Below, in pieces: positions 34,610 through 42,958 of a stretch of DNA of 64,000 nt. The position numbers were made by a program, and so were the translations under genes. A model generated the notes under the pieces. The model was not told where the DNA came from, ran no database searches, and saw only the letters and a program-made list of their open reading frames with translations. The stretch is from Neolewinella antarctica (GTDB taxonomy: Bacteria > Bacteroidota > Bacteroidia > Chitinophagales > Saprospiraceae), in assembly GCF_011927835.1 (NCBI RefSeq), contig NZ_JAATJH010000002.1, positions 434,001 to 498,000 on the forward strand, written 5' to 3'. Every line of letters starts with the position of its first letter. Position 1 is the first letter of the stretch.

Positions 34610-35470
34610 CTAACCTTGTTCAACTTCCTCCAGGTTCGGAGGCAACGCCGGGCCGTTGCTGCGGCGGGCGTGTACCTCGACCGAAGACGCGGTAAGCTTG
34701 CTGAACGGAATGATAAACTCACTCTCATCCGCCCTTAACACCAGGTCGCTGTTGTTCATCGTCACGATCTCGCCGCGCATGCCGTCGATGCTGACCTCGT
34801 CGCCGACGTGCAGCCGGCCGCGGTTGTAAAAACTGGCCAGCAAGTTTCCCATCACGTGCCGGGCCGCTAGTCCGTAACCAATCGCGAAGGCACCGGCCAC
34901 GCCGGCCAGGATAACGGTAATGTTCTGCTCCATAAAGCGCGTTTGCAACTGTGCCTGACCCAGGGCGATTAGCACGATGTTGAGCATGATGAAGTAAAAA
35001 ACTACGTTGGCCAGTAGGTTGCCCGCGGTGATGTTGAGGCTGCGGCAGGTCTCATAGACGATCTTTTTGACACCGTCCGCCAGCACGATCCCGAAAATAA
35101 GTACGATCAGCGCCGTGACGGCATTGGGGATGTAAGTAATCAGGTCGTTGAGTAGATCCGAAATAATTTTGAGGCCCATCGCCTCCACCGAAGCCATCAC
35201 GAAGATGATCAGGATGAAGTAGTAGGCGGCCGAGGAAATAATCTTGGAGGGGACCAGATCGAACTTGGCATTTTTAAACATCTCAATTCTCATCAGCCGG
35301 TCGGCCAGGCTGTCTACCCCAACGGCAGACAGGAGGCGCTTGAGCAGGTTACGCACAATCCGGGCTAGAATGTAGCCAATAATGACAATCACCAGCGCCT
35401 TCAGCAGGGCTGGAATGATGGTAAATAGCAGGGCCACCTGGGCGCTCAAAGCTTCGATAATAATTTCCAT
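34610..35470 (-). CDS. MscS-like channel protein of the sigma-factor operon
   Basis: A 286-residue membrane protein with four predicted hydrophobic segments (about 12-36, 77-95, 110-128 and 148-170). The inner part, LARIVRNLLKRLLSAVGVDSLADRL, matches the conserved TM-helix motif of mechanosensitive-channel relatives. The MscS-like pore/beta segment follows: NITVILAGVAGAFAIGYGLAARHVMGNLLASFYNRG, VGDEVSIDGMRGEIVTMNNSDLVLRADESEFIIPFSKL. It lacks the C-terminal domain of classical MscS. It is the last gene of an ECF-sigma operon, 8 bases behind a small unknown gene. This suggests that membrane tension and sigma activity are linked (inference). Confidence 0.85.
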   Translation of the reverse strand: MEIIIEALSAQVALLFTIIPALLKALVIVIIGYILARIVRNLLKRLLSAVGVDSLADRLMRIEMFKNAKFDLVPSKIISSAAYYFILIIFVMASVEAMGLKIISDLLNDLITYIPNAVTALIVLIFGIVLADGVKKIVYETCRSLNITAGNLLANVVFYFIMLNIVLIALGQAQLQTRFMEQNITVILAGVAGAFAIGYGLAARHVMGNLLASFYNRGRLHVGDEVSIDGMRGEIVTMNNSDLVLRADESEFIIPFSKLTASSVEVHARRSNGPALPPNLEEVEQG

Positions 35471-35478
35471 GGCTCGTC

Positions 35479-35772
35479 TTAACGGATGATCTCACCCCGG
35501 TTTTCGGGGCCTTCGAGGTGCCGAACGTCTGGTTTCAGCGCCAATTCATTTTCATCAATGGTTGGGTAGTCGTGCTGCCCCTCGATGGCCTCGCCGCCCA
35601 TCATGACGGTAAACGTGTCGGCCATTTTTGGGAAAAACAACTCGAGGGTGTTACTGATGAACTCGCTAGTTCGCAGCCGACTTTCCACTCTGGTACGTAC
35701 GGTGTCCTGCCGGTTCTTGACGAATTCGGCCATTTCAAGGTCCCGTAGTTGCAGAAAACTATTCTTTTTCAT
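35479..35772 (-). CDS. Small unknown protein between sigma factor and channel
   Basis: A 97-residue hydrophilic protein without membrane segments or a zinc motif. The N-terminal half is helical and basic (MKKNSFLQLRDLEMAEFVKN, RTRVESRLRTSEFISNTLELFFPKMADTF). The C-terminal half is acidic and likely disordered (GEAIEGQHDYPTIDENELALKPDVRHLEGPENRGE). It lies 4 bases after the sigma gene and 8 bases before the channel gene, so all three are co-transcribed. It occupies the usual place of an anti-sigma gene but lacks the usual transmembrane or zinc-finger marks. An adapter or anti-sigma role is possible but unproven. Confidence 0.7.
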   Translation of the reverse strand: MKKNSFLQLRDLEMAEFVKNRQDTVRTRVESRLRTSEFISNTLELFFPKMADTFTVMMGGEAIEGQHDYPTIDENELALKPDVRHLEGPENRGEIIR

Positions 35773-35776
35773 TCGT

Positions 35777-36373
35777 TCAGGTGGTGGAAGAGTTGTATTG
35801 CTCTCCGTAAATACGTTTAGCTTTCTCCTTGGCTCGCTTCAACTGCATTTTAATCGCGGATTCATTTTTGCTAACCATGAGGGCAATGTCTTTAATTTTC
35901 ACGCCATCCTTGTACTTTAGCAGTAACAAAGTACGGTCGGCATCGGGTAACTTGGCCAGTACATTTCTCAGCTCGCTTACCTGCAGGTTCGCCAGTTCGC
36001 CGGCGTGGTCCTCTTCGGCGGCGCGGTCGGGTAGGTTTTCCAGTTCGTCGGCGAATAACTCCCGGCTCCGCTTTTCCTTGCGGATCTTGTCGATGCAAAA
36101 ATTATACGTTACCGAATACACCCAGGTGGAGAACTTGGCGGTGCCCGCAAACTTGCCCAGGTTGAGAAAAATCTTGGTGAATATTTCTTGCGTAGCGTCC
36201 TGCGCCTGTGTCTCATCGCGCAGCATGGTTAATGCCTTACTAAAAATGCGCGCGGCGTAGCGATCGTGCAGAAGTCGAAAGCAAGTACTGTGGCGCCTTT
36301 CCCGGTAAGCCAGGATGATCTCCAGGTCTTCCATTTCTGGCAGACAAGCGTACCTGGTGGCGTGAGATGACAT
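35777..36373 (-). CDS. ECF-type RNA polymerase sigma factor
   Basis: A 198-residue sigma-70 family factor of the extracytoplasmic-function type. Region 2 is at about 25-95 (DRYAARIFSKALTMLRDETQAQDATQEIFTKIFLNLGKFAGTAKFSTWVYSVTYNFCIDKIRKEKR), with the -10-binding helix in the last part. Region 4 is at about 130-185 (ELRNVLAKLPDADRTLLLLKYKDGVKIKDIALMVSKNESAIKMQLKRAKEKAKR). ATG 36373 is used; an internal ATG at 36334 could also serve. It is the first gene of an operon with a small unknown protein and an MscS-like channel. Confidence 0.92.
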   Translation of the reverse strand: MSSHATRYACLPEMEDLEIILAYRERRHSTCFRLLHDRYAARIFSKALTMLRDETQAQDATQEIFTKIFLNLGKFAGTAKFSTWVYSVTYNFCIDKIRKEKRSRELFADELENLPDRAAEEDHAGELANLQVSELRNVLAKLPDADRTLLLLKYKDGVKIKDIALMVSKNESAIKMQLKRAKEKAKRIYGEQYNSSTT

Positions 36374-36505
36374 TGGTTAGTTTGATCCGGCAGCCGCCGC
36401 TAGACAACGTAGGTACCTTATGGAGACGTGAAGGATGGGTTTACGTCACACAAGATAGGAAAGACAATAGGTTCGGACTCGGAATTGGTACGTAAAATAG
36501 TTAGG

Positions 36506-36521
36506 GCGCGGTCGCGGGTGC
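36506..36521 (+). repeat. Dispersed GC motif, exact copy
   Basis: GCGCGGTCGCGGGTGC followed by AAAG, in the spacer between the sigma factor and the DUF4249 gene. Confidence 0.95.
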
Positions 36522-36611
36522 AAAGATTTGGGGGATGGAGTTGTAAAGAAAACGGACGAATAAAATTCCGCGAATATTACTATCGGCTACCTGAATGAGC
36601 GCAAAGCAATA

Positions 36612-37511
36612 CTACTCCACGATCCGCTCGATCCGGGCTACCTCCGCTACGTTGAAGAAACCCAGGACTGATTCCTGCGTATCGACGTCAAAGATGTTCC
36701 CCGGCGAGTTAGCTACCGGCAAGTCGAAAAGCCCACTTTGCCCGTTGTTGATCTGCTCGGTTACGATGCGCAGGTAGAGGTAAGCCGCCTGGCTAAGGCC
36801 GACGATCTCCACGGCAACTTTTTCACCCGGTTGCAAGGCCACCGGCCCACCATCGTCGTCGGTTTTGTTGATCCGGAAACGGATGGGAAAAATAAAGGCC
36901 ACGCCGTCGGTGTTGGTGCCGGGGCTGAAAGTGGCATCGTACGCCAAGTTCAATTCACCGGCGCGCAACAGCAGGGTATCGTTGATGGTGCTCCGGATGA
37001 AATAGGCATCACCGATCCCCACCTGATCGCGCGCGTAAATCTGGGCGTAAATGCCTTCGTCGAGGCCGAGCGACTCTTCTTCCACCTGAAACGACAAGGA
37101 GTCGATGATGGCCGTGCGGTTGATGTTGGTTAGTGCGGCGTACTGCTGCTCCCCCCGCTGAATGCCCAGGCCGAGGGTCGTGCCCACGTTACCCAGCGTC
37201 TGCCCTTCTTCCGGTGTCCACACGTAGCGGCCGGAATCCTGGTGCTCGAAAACGTAAAGATTGCCCGTCGGCACGGAGTCGATCACTTCGGAGATGACCA
37301 CCTGCGCGTCCGTCACGCCGTCCGGTAAGCGGTTGTCATAATAATCCTGGCTTTCCGTGAGGATGATCGTCTGTGGCTCCGACTCGTTCGTCAGCCACGC
37401 CTCCACGGCTAGTTCCGACCCTTCGAAACGAGATTCTAAGGTGATCTCGTCGGTGCAGGATAACAGCGCTCCGAAAAGACAAATAGCTAGTAACGTTCGA
37501 GAATTAGTCAT
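36612..37511 (-). CDS. DUF4249 lipoprotein paired with a TonB receptor
   Basis: A 299-residue lipoprotein starting at ATG 37511 (MTNSRTLLAICLFGALLSC, lipobox cysteine at about residue 19). The frame extends further back, but without a family match, and the earlier part lies in the repeat region. DUF4249 proteins are almost always encoded beside a TonB receptor in Bacteroidota, as here (gene 37641-40025, 129 bp upstream), and are thought to help bind its ligand at the outer surface. Typical strands are visible: ESRFEGSELAVEAWLTNESEPQTIILTESQDYYDN, VTDAQVVISEVID and GRYVWTPEEGQTLG. Confidence 0.88.
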   Translation of the reverse strand: MTNSRTLLAICLFGALLSCTDEITLESRFEGSELAVEAWLTNESEPQTIILTESQDYYDNRLPDGVTDAQVVISEVIDSVPTGNLYVFEHQDSGRYVWTPEEGQTLGNVGTTLGLGIQRGEQQYAALTNINRTAIIDSLSFQVEEESLGLDEGIYAQIYARDQVGIGDAYFIRSTINDTLLLRAGELNLAYDATFSPGTNTDGVAFIFPIRFRINKTDDDGGPVALQPGEKVAVEIVGLSQAAYLYLRIVTEQINNGQSGLFDLPVANSPGNIFDVDTQESVLGFFNVAEVARIERIVE

Positions 37512-37623
37512 AGTGATCTGTATTGTAATACCTCGTCTTCCATCCGGAAGTAATAAATATTTAGAGAGAGGGAAACATGTCTGGCATCTAGTCGAGACCT
37601 CCTGGCTCCCCCGCAAAAGCTCT

Positions 37624-37639
37624 GCACCCGCGACCGCGC
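37624..37639 (-). repeat. Dispersed GC motif, exact copy (inverse)
   Basis: GCACCCGCGACCGCGC lies against the stop codon of the TonB receptor gene (stop codon at 37641-37643) and between it and the DUF4249 gene. Confidence 0.95.
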
Positions 37640-37640
37640 C

Positions 37641-40025
37641 CTACCTAAACTTAAAATTGTAACTAATACTAGGAATAAAATTCCCCACCACACTCAACTT
37701 GACCGATTCCGTATTGATTGCCTGACCCAGAATCGGACGAATATCCGAGTCCTGCCGCCCGGAAACCGTGATCGGGTTGCGGCGGGAATACAGGTTATAC
37801 ACCCCAAAAATCCACTGCCCCTGCCACCGCTTATCGGCGTTCTCCTTCTTGGGGTCGAGCGTCACGGAAACGTCGAGACGGTGGTAATCCGGAATGCGGA
37901 AGTTGTTCCGCCCGTTGCCCTCGTTGTTGGGCACGAAGTAACCTAGCTGATAGTAGCCACTACTCGCCAACGTCACGGGCGTTCCCGTGATGTAGGCAAA
38001 GGTTGCGCTGGCCGTCACCCGGTCGCTGACCTCGTAAAAGCCGGTCACGTTGAGGTTGTGGGTCTGGTCGAAACGACTCGGGTACCAGTCCGTCTTGTTG
38101 ATTCCCGGCGTCAAGAGCTCGGTGCGGGCTAGCGTATAGTTGATCCAGCCGTTCAAGCGGCCTTTCACTTTCTTAATTTGAAATTCCGCCCCATAAGCCC
38201 GGCCTTTGCCCGAGATGATCTGCCCCTCGACGAGTTCGTTAAGGACTAAGTCAGCACCGTCGACGTAGTCGATCAGGTTCTGAAAGTCCTTATAATAGGT
38301 CTCGATGCCGAACTCGTACGTATTCGACTTGAAGTTGCGGAAGTACCCAATGGCGTACTGGTCGGCCAGTTGCGGTTCGATGTTGTTCGTGCTCGGCGTC
38401 CAGATGTCGAGCGGGACGGAGGCCGTCGTGTTACTCAGCAGGTGGATGTACTGCGCCGTGCGCTGATAACTGGCCTTGAGGGAACTCGTTTCGGTGAGTT
38501 GGTACTGCACGGACGCGCGCGGCTCCAGGTTGAACCAATCTTTGATCGTTTCGCTCCGCTCGCTGGGTTCCGCACCGGTCAGCGGGCGGGCCAACCCTTC
38601 ACGGGGCGCTTCTCCAAACTCGTAAACGTTGCGACCACCGAGGTAAGCGAAGTGGCTGGCGCGTAGGCCGTAGTTAAGCTTAACCCGGCCTTCAAAAATG
38701 CTCTGCTCATTTTCCACGAACACCGCCGTTTCCGTCGCCCACTGGTTAGCTACGGAAATATCGATCTCCGTGCCGTCACTCACCGCGATGGCGTTGGCCG
38801 GTTCGAAGCGGTAGTAAATGCCCTGGCCACCGAAACGGATCACGTTATCCGGGTTGATGAAGTAGCTAAATTCGGGTTTGGCACTGAAGTTGACGATGCT
38901 CGCGTCCCAGTCGAAGGCATCTTCCTCGGGGTCGTCGCCGAAGTTGATCGCGTAGTCGTAGTCGGAGTAGTAGAACGTCAGGTTGCTGAACAGCTTGTCG
39001 CTGAACAGGTGGTTCCAGCGCAGTGTCGTCGTCGTGTTGCCCCAGCTGAAACCGGCCTGGTCACCGGGCGCAAAGTTGTCGCGGCCGAAGTAGCCGGACA
39101 GGAAAACCTGGTCTTTATCGCTGAATTTATAGTTGGTCTTCAGCGTCAGGTCGTAGAAGTTTAGGCTCGTGCCGGCCAGATCGTCGCCCAGGAAGGGAGC
39201 GGCCAGCACGTCGATGTAGGAGCGGCGGCCGGCGATGAGGAAGGAAGATTTGTCCTTCACGATGGGTGCTTCTACGGACAGCCGGCTGAAGATCGTGCCG
39301 ATGCCCCCGTCCATTTGGAACTGCTTGGAATTGCCCTCCTTCATCCGCACGTCCAGAATACTGGAAAGGCGGCCACCGTAACGGGCGGGGATGCCACCTT
39401 TGTAGAGCTTGACGCCCTTAACCGCATCCGGATTAAACACTGAGAAGAAACCAAATAGGTGGCTGGAGTTAAAAACCGGCGCTTCATCCAAAATCACTAA
39501 GTTCTGATCGATCGACCCGCCACGCACATTGAAGCCCGCCGCGCCTTCCCCCACCGTACTCACGCCGGGCAGCAGCTGAATACTCCGCAATACGTCCACC
39601 TCACCGAGCAGGGCGGGTAGGCGGGCGATCTGGGAAATGTCGAGTTGCTCGACGGACATCTGTACGTCGGCCACGTTGGCGTCGGCTTCTTCGGCGGTCA
39701 CGACGATTTCCGCGAGCTGGGTGCCGGACTCGGCGAGTTCGAAGTCGGCGGTAAAGTTGCCGATGAAGGTTTCGGTGCGGGATTGCTCCTGGTAGCCGAG
39801 GTAACCGGCGGCGATGACGTACTCTCCGGGCTCGACGGTCAGGGAGTAAAAACCGTACTCGTTAGTCGTCGTGCCCTTCGTGGTCCCTTTCAGGTAAATT
39901 GTCGCACCGATGAGCGTTTCGCCGTTGGTGGCGTCGGTCACGGTACCCTTGACGGTAACCTTCTCCTGAGCGGCGAGGGTCAGGCTTAAGAAGAAACTGA
40001 GGCTTAGGAGTAGTGCTTTTAGCAT
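37641..40025 (-). CDS. TonB-dependent receptor with regulatory-like N-terminal domain
   Basis: A 794-residue outer membrane receptor. Signal peptide about 1-18 (LTLAAQ). Residues 20-110 form the carboxypeptidase-regulatory-like domain (VTVKGTVTDATNGETLIGATIYLKGTTKGTTTNEYGFYSLTVEPGEYV). The plug at about 130-250 has QLDISQIARLPALLGEVDVLRSIQLLPGVSTVGEGAAGFNVRGGSIDQNLVILDEAPVF. The barrel follows, ending SVVGNFIPSISYNFKFR. It is paired with the DUF4249 lipoprotein gene downstream. Its 5' leader contains the TAGGCGG-type repeats. The ligand is unknown. Confidence 0.93.
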   Translation of the reverse strand: MLKALLLSLSFFLSLTLAAQEKVTVKGTVTDATNGETLIGATIYLKGTTKGTTTNEYGFYSLTVEPGEYVIAAGYLGYQEQSRTETFIGNFTADFELAESGTQLAEIVVTAEEADANVADVQMSVEQLDISQIARLPALLGEVDVLRSIQLLPGVSTVGEGAAGFNVRGGSIDQNLVILDEAPVFNSSHLFGFFSVFNPDAVKGVKLYKGGIPARYGGRLSSILDVRMKEGNSKQFQMDGGIGTIFSRLSVEAPIVKDKSSFLIAGRRSYIDVLAAPFLGDDLAGTSLNFYDLTLKTNYKFSDKDQVFLSGYFGRDNFAPGDQAGFSWGNTTTTLRWNHLFSDKLFSNLTFYYSDYDYAINFGDDPEEDAFDWDASIVNFSAKPEFSYFINPDNVIRFGGQGIYYRFEPANAIAVSDGTEIDISVANQWATETAVFVENEQSIFEGRVKLNYGLRASHFAYLGGRNVYEFGEAPREGLARPLTGAEPSERSETIKDWFNLEPRASVQYQLTETSSLKASYQRTAQYIHLLSNTTASVPLDIWTPSTNNIEPQLADQYAIGYFRNFKSNTYEFGIETYYKDFQNLIDYVDGADLVLNELVEGQIISGKGRAYGAEFQIKKVKGRLNGWINYTLARTELLTPGINKTDWYPSRFDQTHNLNVTGFYEVSDRVTASATFAYITGTPVTLASSGYYQLGYFVPNNEGNGRNNFRIPDYHRLDVSVTLDPKKENADKRWQGQWIFGVYNLYSRRNPITVSGRQDSDIRPILGQAINTESVKLSVVGNFIPSISYNFKFR

Positions 40026-40040
40026 AAACTTGGTCGTTGA

Positions 40041-40181
40041 GAGGCTGGTAGGCGGTAGAAGGGTAGGCGGTAGGAAATTAGGCAGTAGGAAGAGAGGCGG
40101 TAGGCTGGTAGGCGGTAGACCTGTCGCCTATCCCATATACTACCACCTACCGCCTAAAAGACTACCGCCTACCAGCCTACA
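40041..40181. repeat. TAGGCGG / CTACCGC heptamer cluster in both orientations
   Basis: GGCTGGTAGGCGGTAG occurs at 40043-40058 and again at 40103-40118; its exact inverse, CTACCGCCTACCAGCC, is at 40162-40177. Many degenerate copies lie between. The array sits between the divergent starts of the TonB receptor (ATG at 40025) and the E1 gene, and can form a long hairpin. Confidence 0.9.
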
Positions 40182-40283
40182 TACGTCCCCAGCCCGAAAA
40201 GGATTGCTGAGCCTGGGTTAAATAATCACATTGGCCCACGAAAGACATTCGCCTTACCTTACCGAGCCATTAAAACCCTCGCC

Positions 40284-42290
40284 ATGCCCACCACGCTCCC
40301 GGCCCTTGATTTTGCTCGCTTCGATTACCCCAACGAAACCCTGCGCGAGCTCTACGAGCAGCTTCTCCGGCCCCGGTTGATCGAGGAAAAGATGCTGAAG
40401 CAGCTGCGCCAGGGCGTCATCTCCAAGTGGTTTTCTGGCATCGGCCAGGAAGCGATTAGCGTGGGTTGTGCGCGGGCGCTGGTGCAAAGTGAGTGGGTAT
40501 TCACGATGCACCGTAATCTCGGTGTGTTTACGTCACGCGATGTACCGCTGGCTAAGCTCTTCGCCCAGTGGCAGGGAAAGCCGGGTGGGTTTACCGAGGG
40601 GCGGGATCGTAGTTTTCACTTCGGCTCGCGGGAGCACCACATCGTGGGCATGATCTCTCACCTGGGGCCGCAACTGGCGCTGGCCGCCGGGGTAGCACTA
40701 CGGCACAAACTACTCGGTGAGCAACGAGTCAGCCTTGCCTTCACCGGCGACGGGGGCACGAGCGAAGGAGACTTTCACGAAGCCCTCAACATCGCCGCCG
40801 TCTGGAAACTACCCGTCATCTTCGTGATCGAGAATAACGGCTACGGCCTGTCTACGCCGGTCAGCGAGCAGTACGCTTGCGACCAACTATCCGACCGCGG
40901 CATCGGCTACGGGATGCGGGCCATGACGATCGACGGAAATAACATCCTGGAAGTCCACGAAACCATTTCCAAATTAGCTGCGGAGTTGCGGGAGAACCCG
41001 GAGCCGGTTCTGGTAGAATGCCAAACCTTCCGCGTGCGGGGCCACGAAGAAGCTTCCGGCGTTAAGTACGTCCCCACCGAAGAGATCGAAGCCTGGCAGC
41101 AGCGCGACCCGGTGGATCGGTTTGGCGATTACCTGATCGAACGGGGCGTGATGACGGAGGCGGAGCAAACGAGGTTAGCTAAGTCCATCAAGGCGGAAAT
41201 CATGACTGGTTTGCGGGATGCCGATAACCTGCCGGCGGCTACGGGGGATCCGGAACGGGAGAACGCTGCTCTTTTTCAAAATCACCCGGCACCCGTCCCC
41301 ATAGCTATCGGGACGACAAATGATCAAACCAAAGAAATTCGTTTCATCGACGCCATTTCCGATGCCCTCCGCCAGTCGATGCGCAAACACGAAGACTTGG
41401 TGTTGATGGGACAAGACATTGCTGGCTACGGGGGCGTTTTCAAAATCACCGATGGCTTCGTGGAAGAATTCGGCCTGGAGCGCGTCCGCAACACCCCCCT
41501 CTGCGAAAGTGGCGTTGTTGGCGTCGGTCTCGGCCTGAGTATCGCCGGCGGCAAAGCAATGGTCGAGATGCAATTTGGTGATTTTGTAACCTGCGGCTTC
41601 AACCAGATCGTGAATAACCTGGCGAAAAGCCATTACCGCTGGGGACAAAACGCCGACGTGACCGTCCGGCTACCCGTAGGCGGTGGGGTAGGGGCCGGCC
41701 CCTTTCACAGCCAGACGATGGAGTCGTGGTTTACCGCCGTGCCCGGCCTGAAAATCGCCTACCCCAGCACGCCAGCCGACGCCAAAGGCTTACTGATGAG
41801 CGCCCTCGCCGACCCTAACCCCGTCCTCTTTTTTGAACACAAAGCCCTCTACCGTTCGCTGACGGACGAAGTCCCGCAGGGCGACTACTACGTTCCCTTC
41901 GGTAAAGCAGCCACGGCGAAAGCTGGTACCCAAGCCAGCATCATCACTTACGGAATGGGCGTTCACTGGGCGCGCAAGACCGTGGAGGCGGAAGGTCTCG
42001 ACGTAGAAATAATCGACCTGCGCACCCTCTTTCCGTTGGATTACGACGCCATCCGCACGACCGTCAAAAAAACCAGCCGCGCGCTCATCCTGCACGAAGC
42101 TAGCCTCACCGGTGGCTTCGGCGGTGAACTCGCGGCCTGGATCGGGGAACACTGCTTTGAAGATCTGGACGCACCGGTGCGGCGGCTGGCGGCGATGGAC
42201 ACACCGATTCCCTTTGCCGCGGCGTTGGAGGCAGATTACCTCCCCGAAGAAAAATTAGCGAGTGCGTTGCGGAGCTTGTTGGACTACTAA
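40284..42290 (+). CDS. Fused alpha/beta E1 subunit of a 2-oxoacid dehydrogenase
   Basis: A 668-residue thiamine-diphosphate enzyme. The alpha part (about 1-330) has the ThDP motif GDGGTSEGDFHEALNIAAVWKLPVIFVIENNGYG near 155-188 and the active-site loop RVRGHEEASG. The beta part (about 350-668) has the block IRFIDAISDALRQSMRKHEDLVLMGQDIAGYGGVFK, CESGVVGVGLGLSIAGGKAMVEMQFGDF and GGGVGAGPFHSQTMESWF. The C-terminal domain has the IIDLRTLFPLDYDAIRTTVKKT motif. In Bacteroidota this fusion serves in branched-chain or pyruvate-type complexes; the exact substrate is not certain. The linker includes a 20-bp palindrome variant (41295-41314) coding for PVPIAIGT. Promoter near 40231-40262. Confidence 0.9.
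   Translation: MPTTLPALDFARFDYPNETLRELYEQLLRPRLIEEKMLKQLRQGVISKWFSGIGQEAISVGCARALVQSEWVFTMHRNLGVFTSRDVPLAKLFAQWQGKPGGFTEGRDRSFHFGSREHHIVGMISHLGPQLALAAGVALRHKLLGEQRVSLAFTGDGGTSEGDFHEALNIAAVWKLPVIFVIENNGYGLSTPVSEQYACDQLSDRGIGYGMRAMTIDGNNILEVHETISKLAAELRENPEPVLVECQTFRVRGHEEASGVKYVPTEEIEAWQQRDPVDRFGDYLIERGVMTEAEQTRLAKSIKAEIMTGLRDADNLPAATGDPERENAALFQNHPAPVPIAIGTTNDQTKEIRFIDAISDALRQSMRKHEDLVLMGQDIAGYGGVFKITDGFVEEFGLERVRNTPLCESGVVGVGLGLSIAGGKAMVEMQFGDFVTCGFNQIVNNLAKSHYRWGQNADVTVRLPVGGGVGAGPFHSQTMESWFTAVPGLKIAYPSTPADAKGLLMSALADPNPVLFFEHKALYRSLTDEVPQGDYYVPFGKAATAKAGTQASIITYGMGVHWARKTVEAEGLDVEIIDLRTLFPLDYDAIRTTVKKTSRALILHEASLTGGFGGELAAWIGEHCFEDLDAPVRRLAAMDTPIPFAAALEADYLPEEKLASALRSLLDY
41295..41314. repeat. 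Palindrome variant inside the E1 linker
   Basis: GTCCCCATAGCTATCGGGAC is a palindrome with one mismatched pair and is related to the 18-bp palindrome at 5864, 32627 and 32871. It lies exactly between the alpha and beta parts of the fused E1 protein. Confidence 0.8.
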
Positions 42291-42410
42291 CGGCCCGAAC
42301 GTGGAGTCCTGAATAGGTCACCGGTTTGCACGGAACGCTTTGTCAGGGAGCAATCTTATCGTCACTCCACCCAACTAGCTTACCTTTGCTCGTCAAAGAA
42401 TAAATACCAA

Positions 42411-42812
42411 ATGAAACTAAGAGAAATCATCTCCGTCACCGGTCTCTCCGGCCTGTATAAAGTCATCACGGAGCGCAAGGGCGGCTTCATCATCGAGTCA
42501 CTCGCCGACGGCAAACGCCGCTTCGCCCCCAACCGTAAGCACCAGTTCGCGCCCCTCGAAAGCATGGCCATGTTTACCGACGACGGCGAAGCAGAGCCCC
42601 TCGACAAGCTCTTCAAGCGCATGAACGAGCAGGCCGAGGATAACCCCGCACCCGACGTTAAAGCCAGTAAGGACGTACTTTTTGAATACATCGCCGACGT
42701 GCTCCCCAACTACGACCCCGAGCAGGTACACGCCAGTGACATCAAGCGGTTGTTGAAGTGGTACCACTTCATGGCGGCGAACGACTTGTTTGGTGGTGAT
42801 GAGGAAGAGTAG
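42411..42812 (+). CDS. DUF5606 family protein
   Basis: A 133-residue cytoplasmic protein of the DUF5606 family, which is common in Bacteroidota. It begins MKLREIISVTGLSGLYKVIT, with ERKGGFIIESLADGKRRFAPNRKHQFAPLESMAMFT and the C-terminal helical part VLPNYDPEQVHASDIKRLLKWYHFM. Function is unknown; the N-terminal part is Sm-like in appearance. A -7 box TACCTTTG (42381-42388) lies 23 bases upstream of the start codon. Confidence 0.9.
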   Translation: MKLREIISVTGLSGLYKVITERKGGFIIESLADGKRRFAPNRKHQFAPLESMAMFTDDGEAEPLDKLFKRMNEQAEDNPAPDVKASKDVLFEYIADVLPNYDPEQVHASDIKRLLKWYHFMAANDLFGGDEEE

Positions 42813-42816
42813 TAGG

Positions 42817-42958
42817 AGAGTATTGTGCTGCGCACAAAGTATGGTAGTACTGTGCTGCGCATAAATTATGATGGTACGGTAGCCGCTGCCACTCTTCGGA
42901 GCAGTTACTATCATACTACTATACTAAGCACGAAGTGCCCTACTATTATACTACCTAC
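42817..42958. other. Repeat-rich convergent spacer
   Basis: Words such as TGTGCTGCGCA (twice), GGTAGTA, and their inverse CATACTACTATAC and CTACTATTATACTACC recur in this spacer between two convergent genes. They may form hairpins that end transcription from both sides. Confidence 0.45.
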
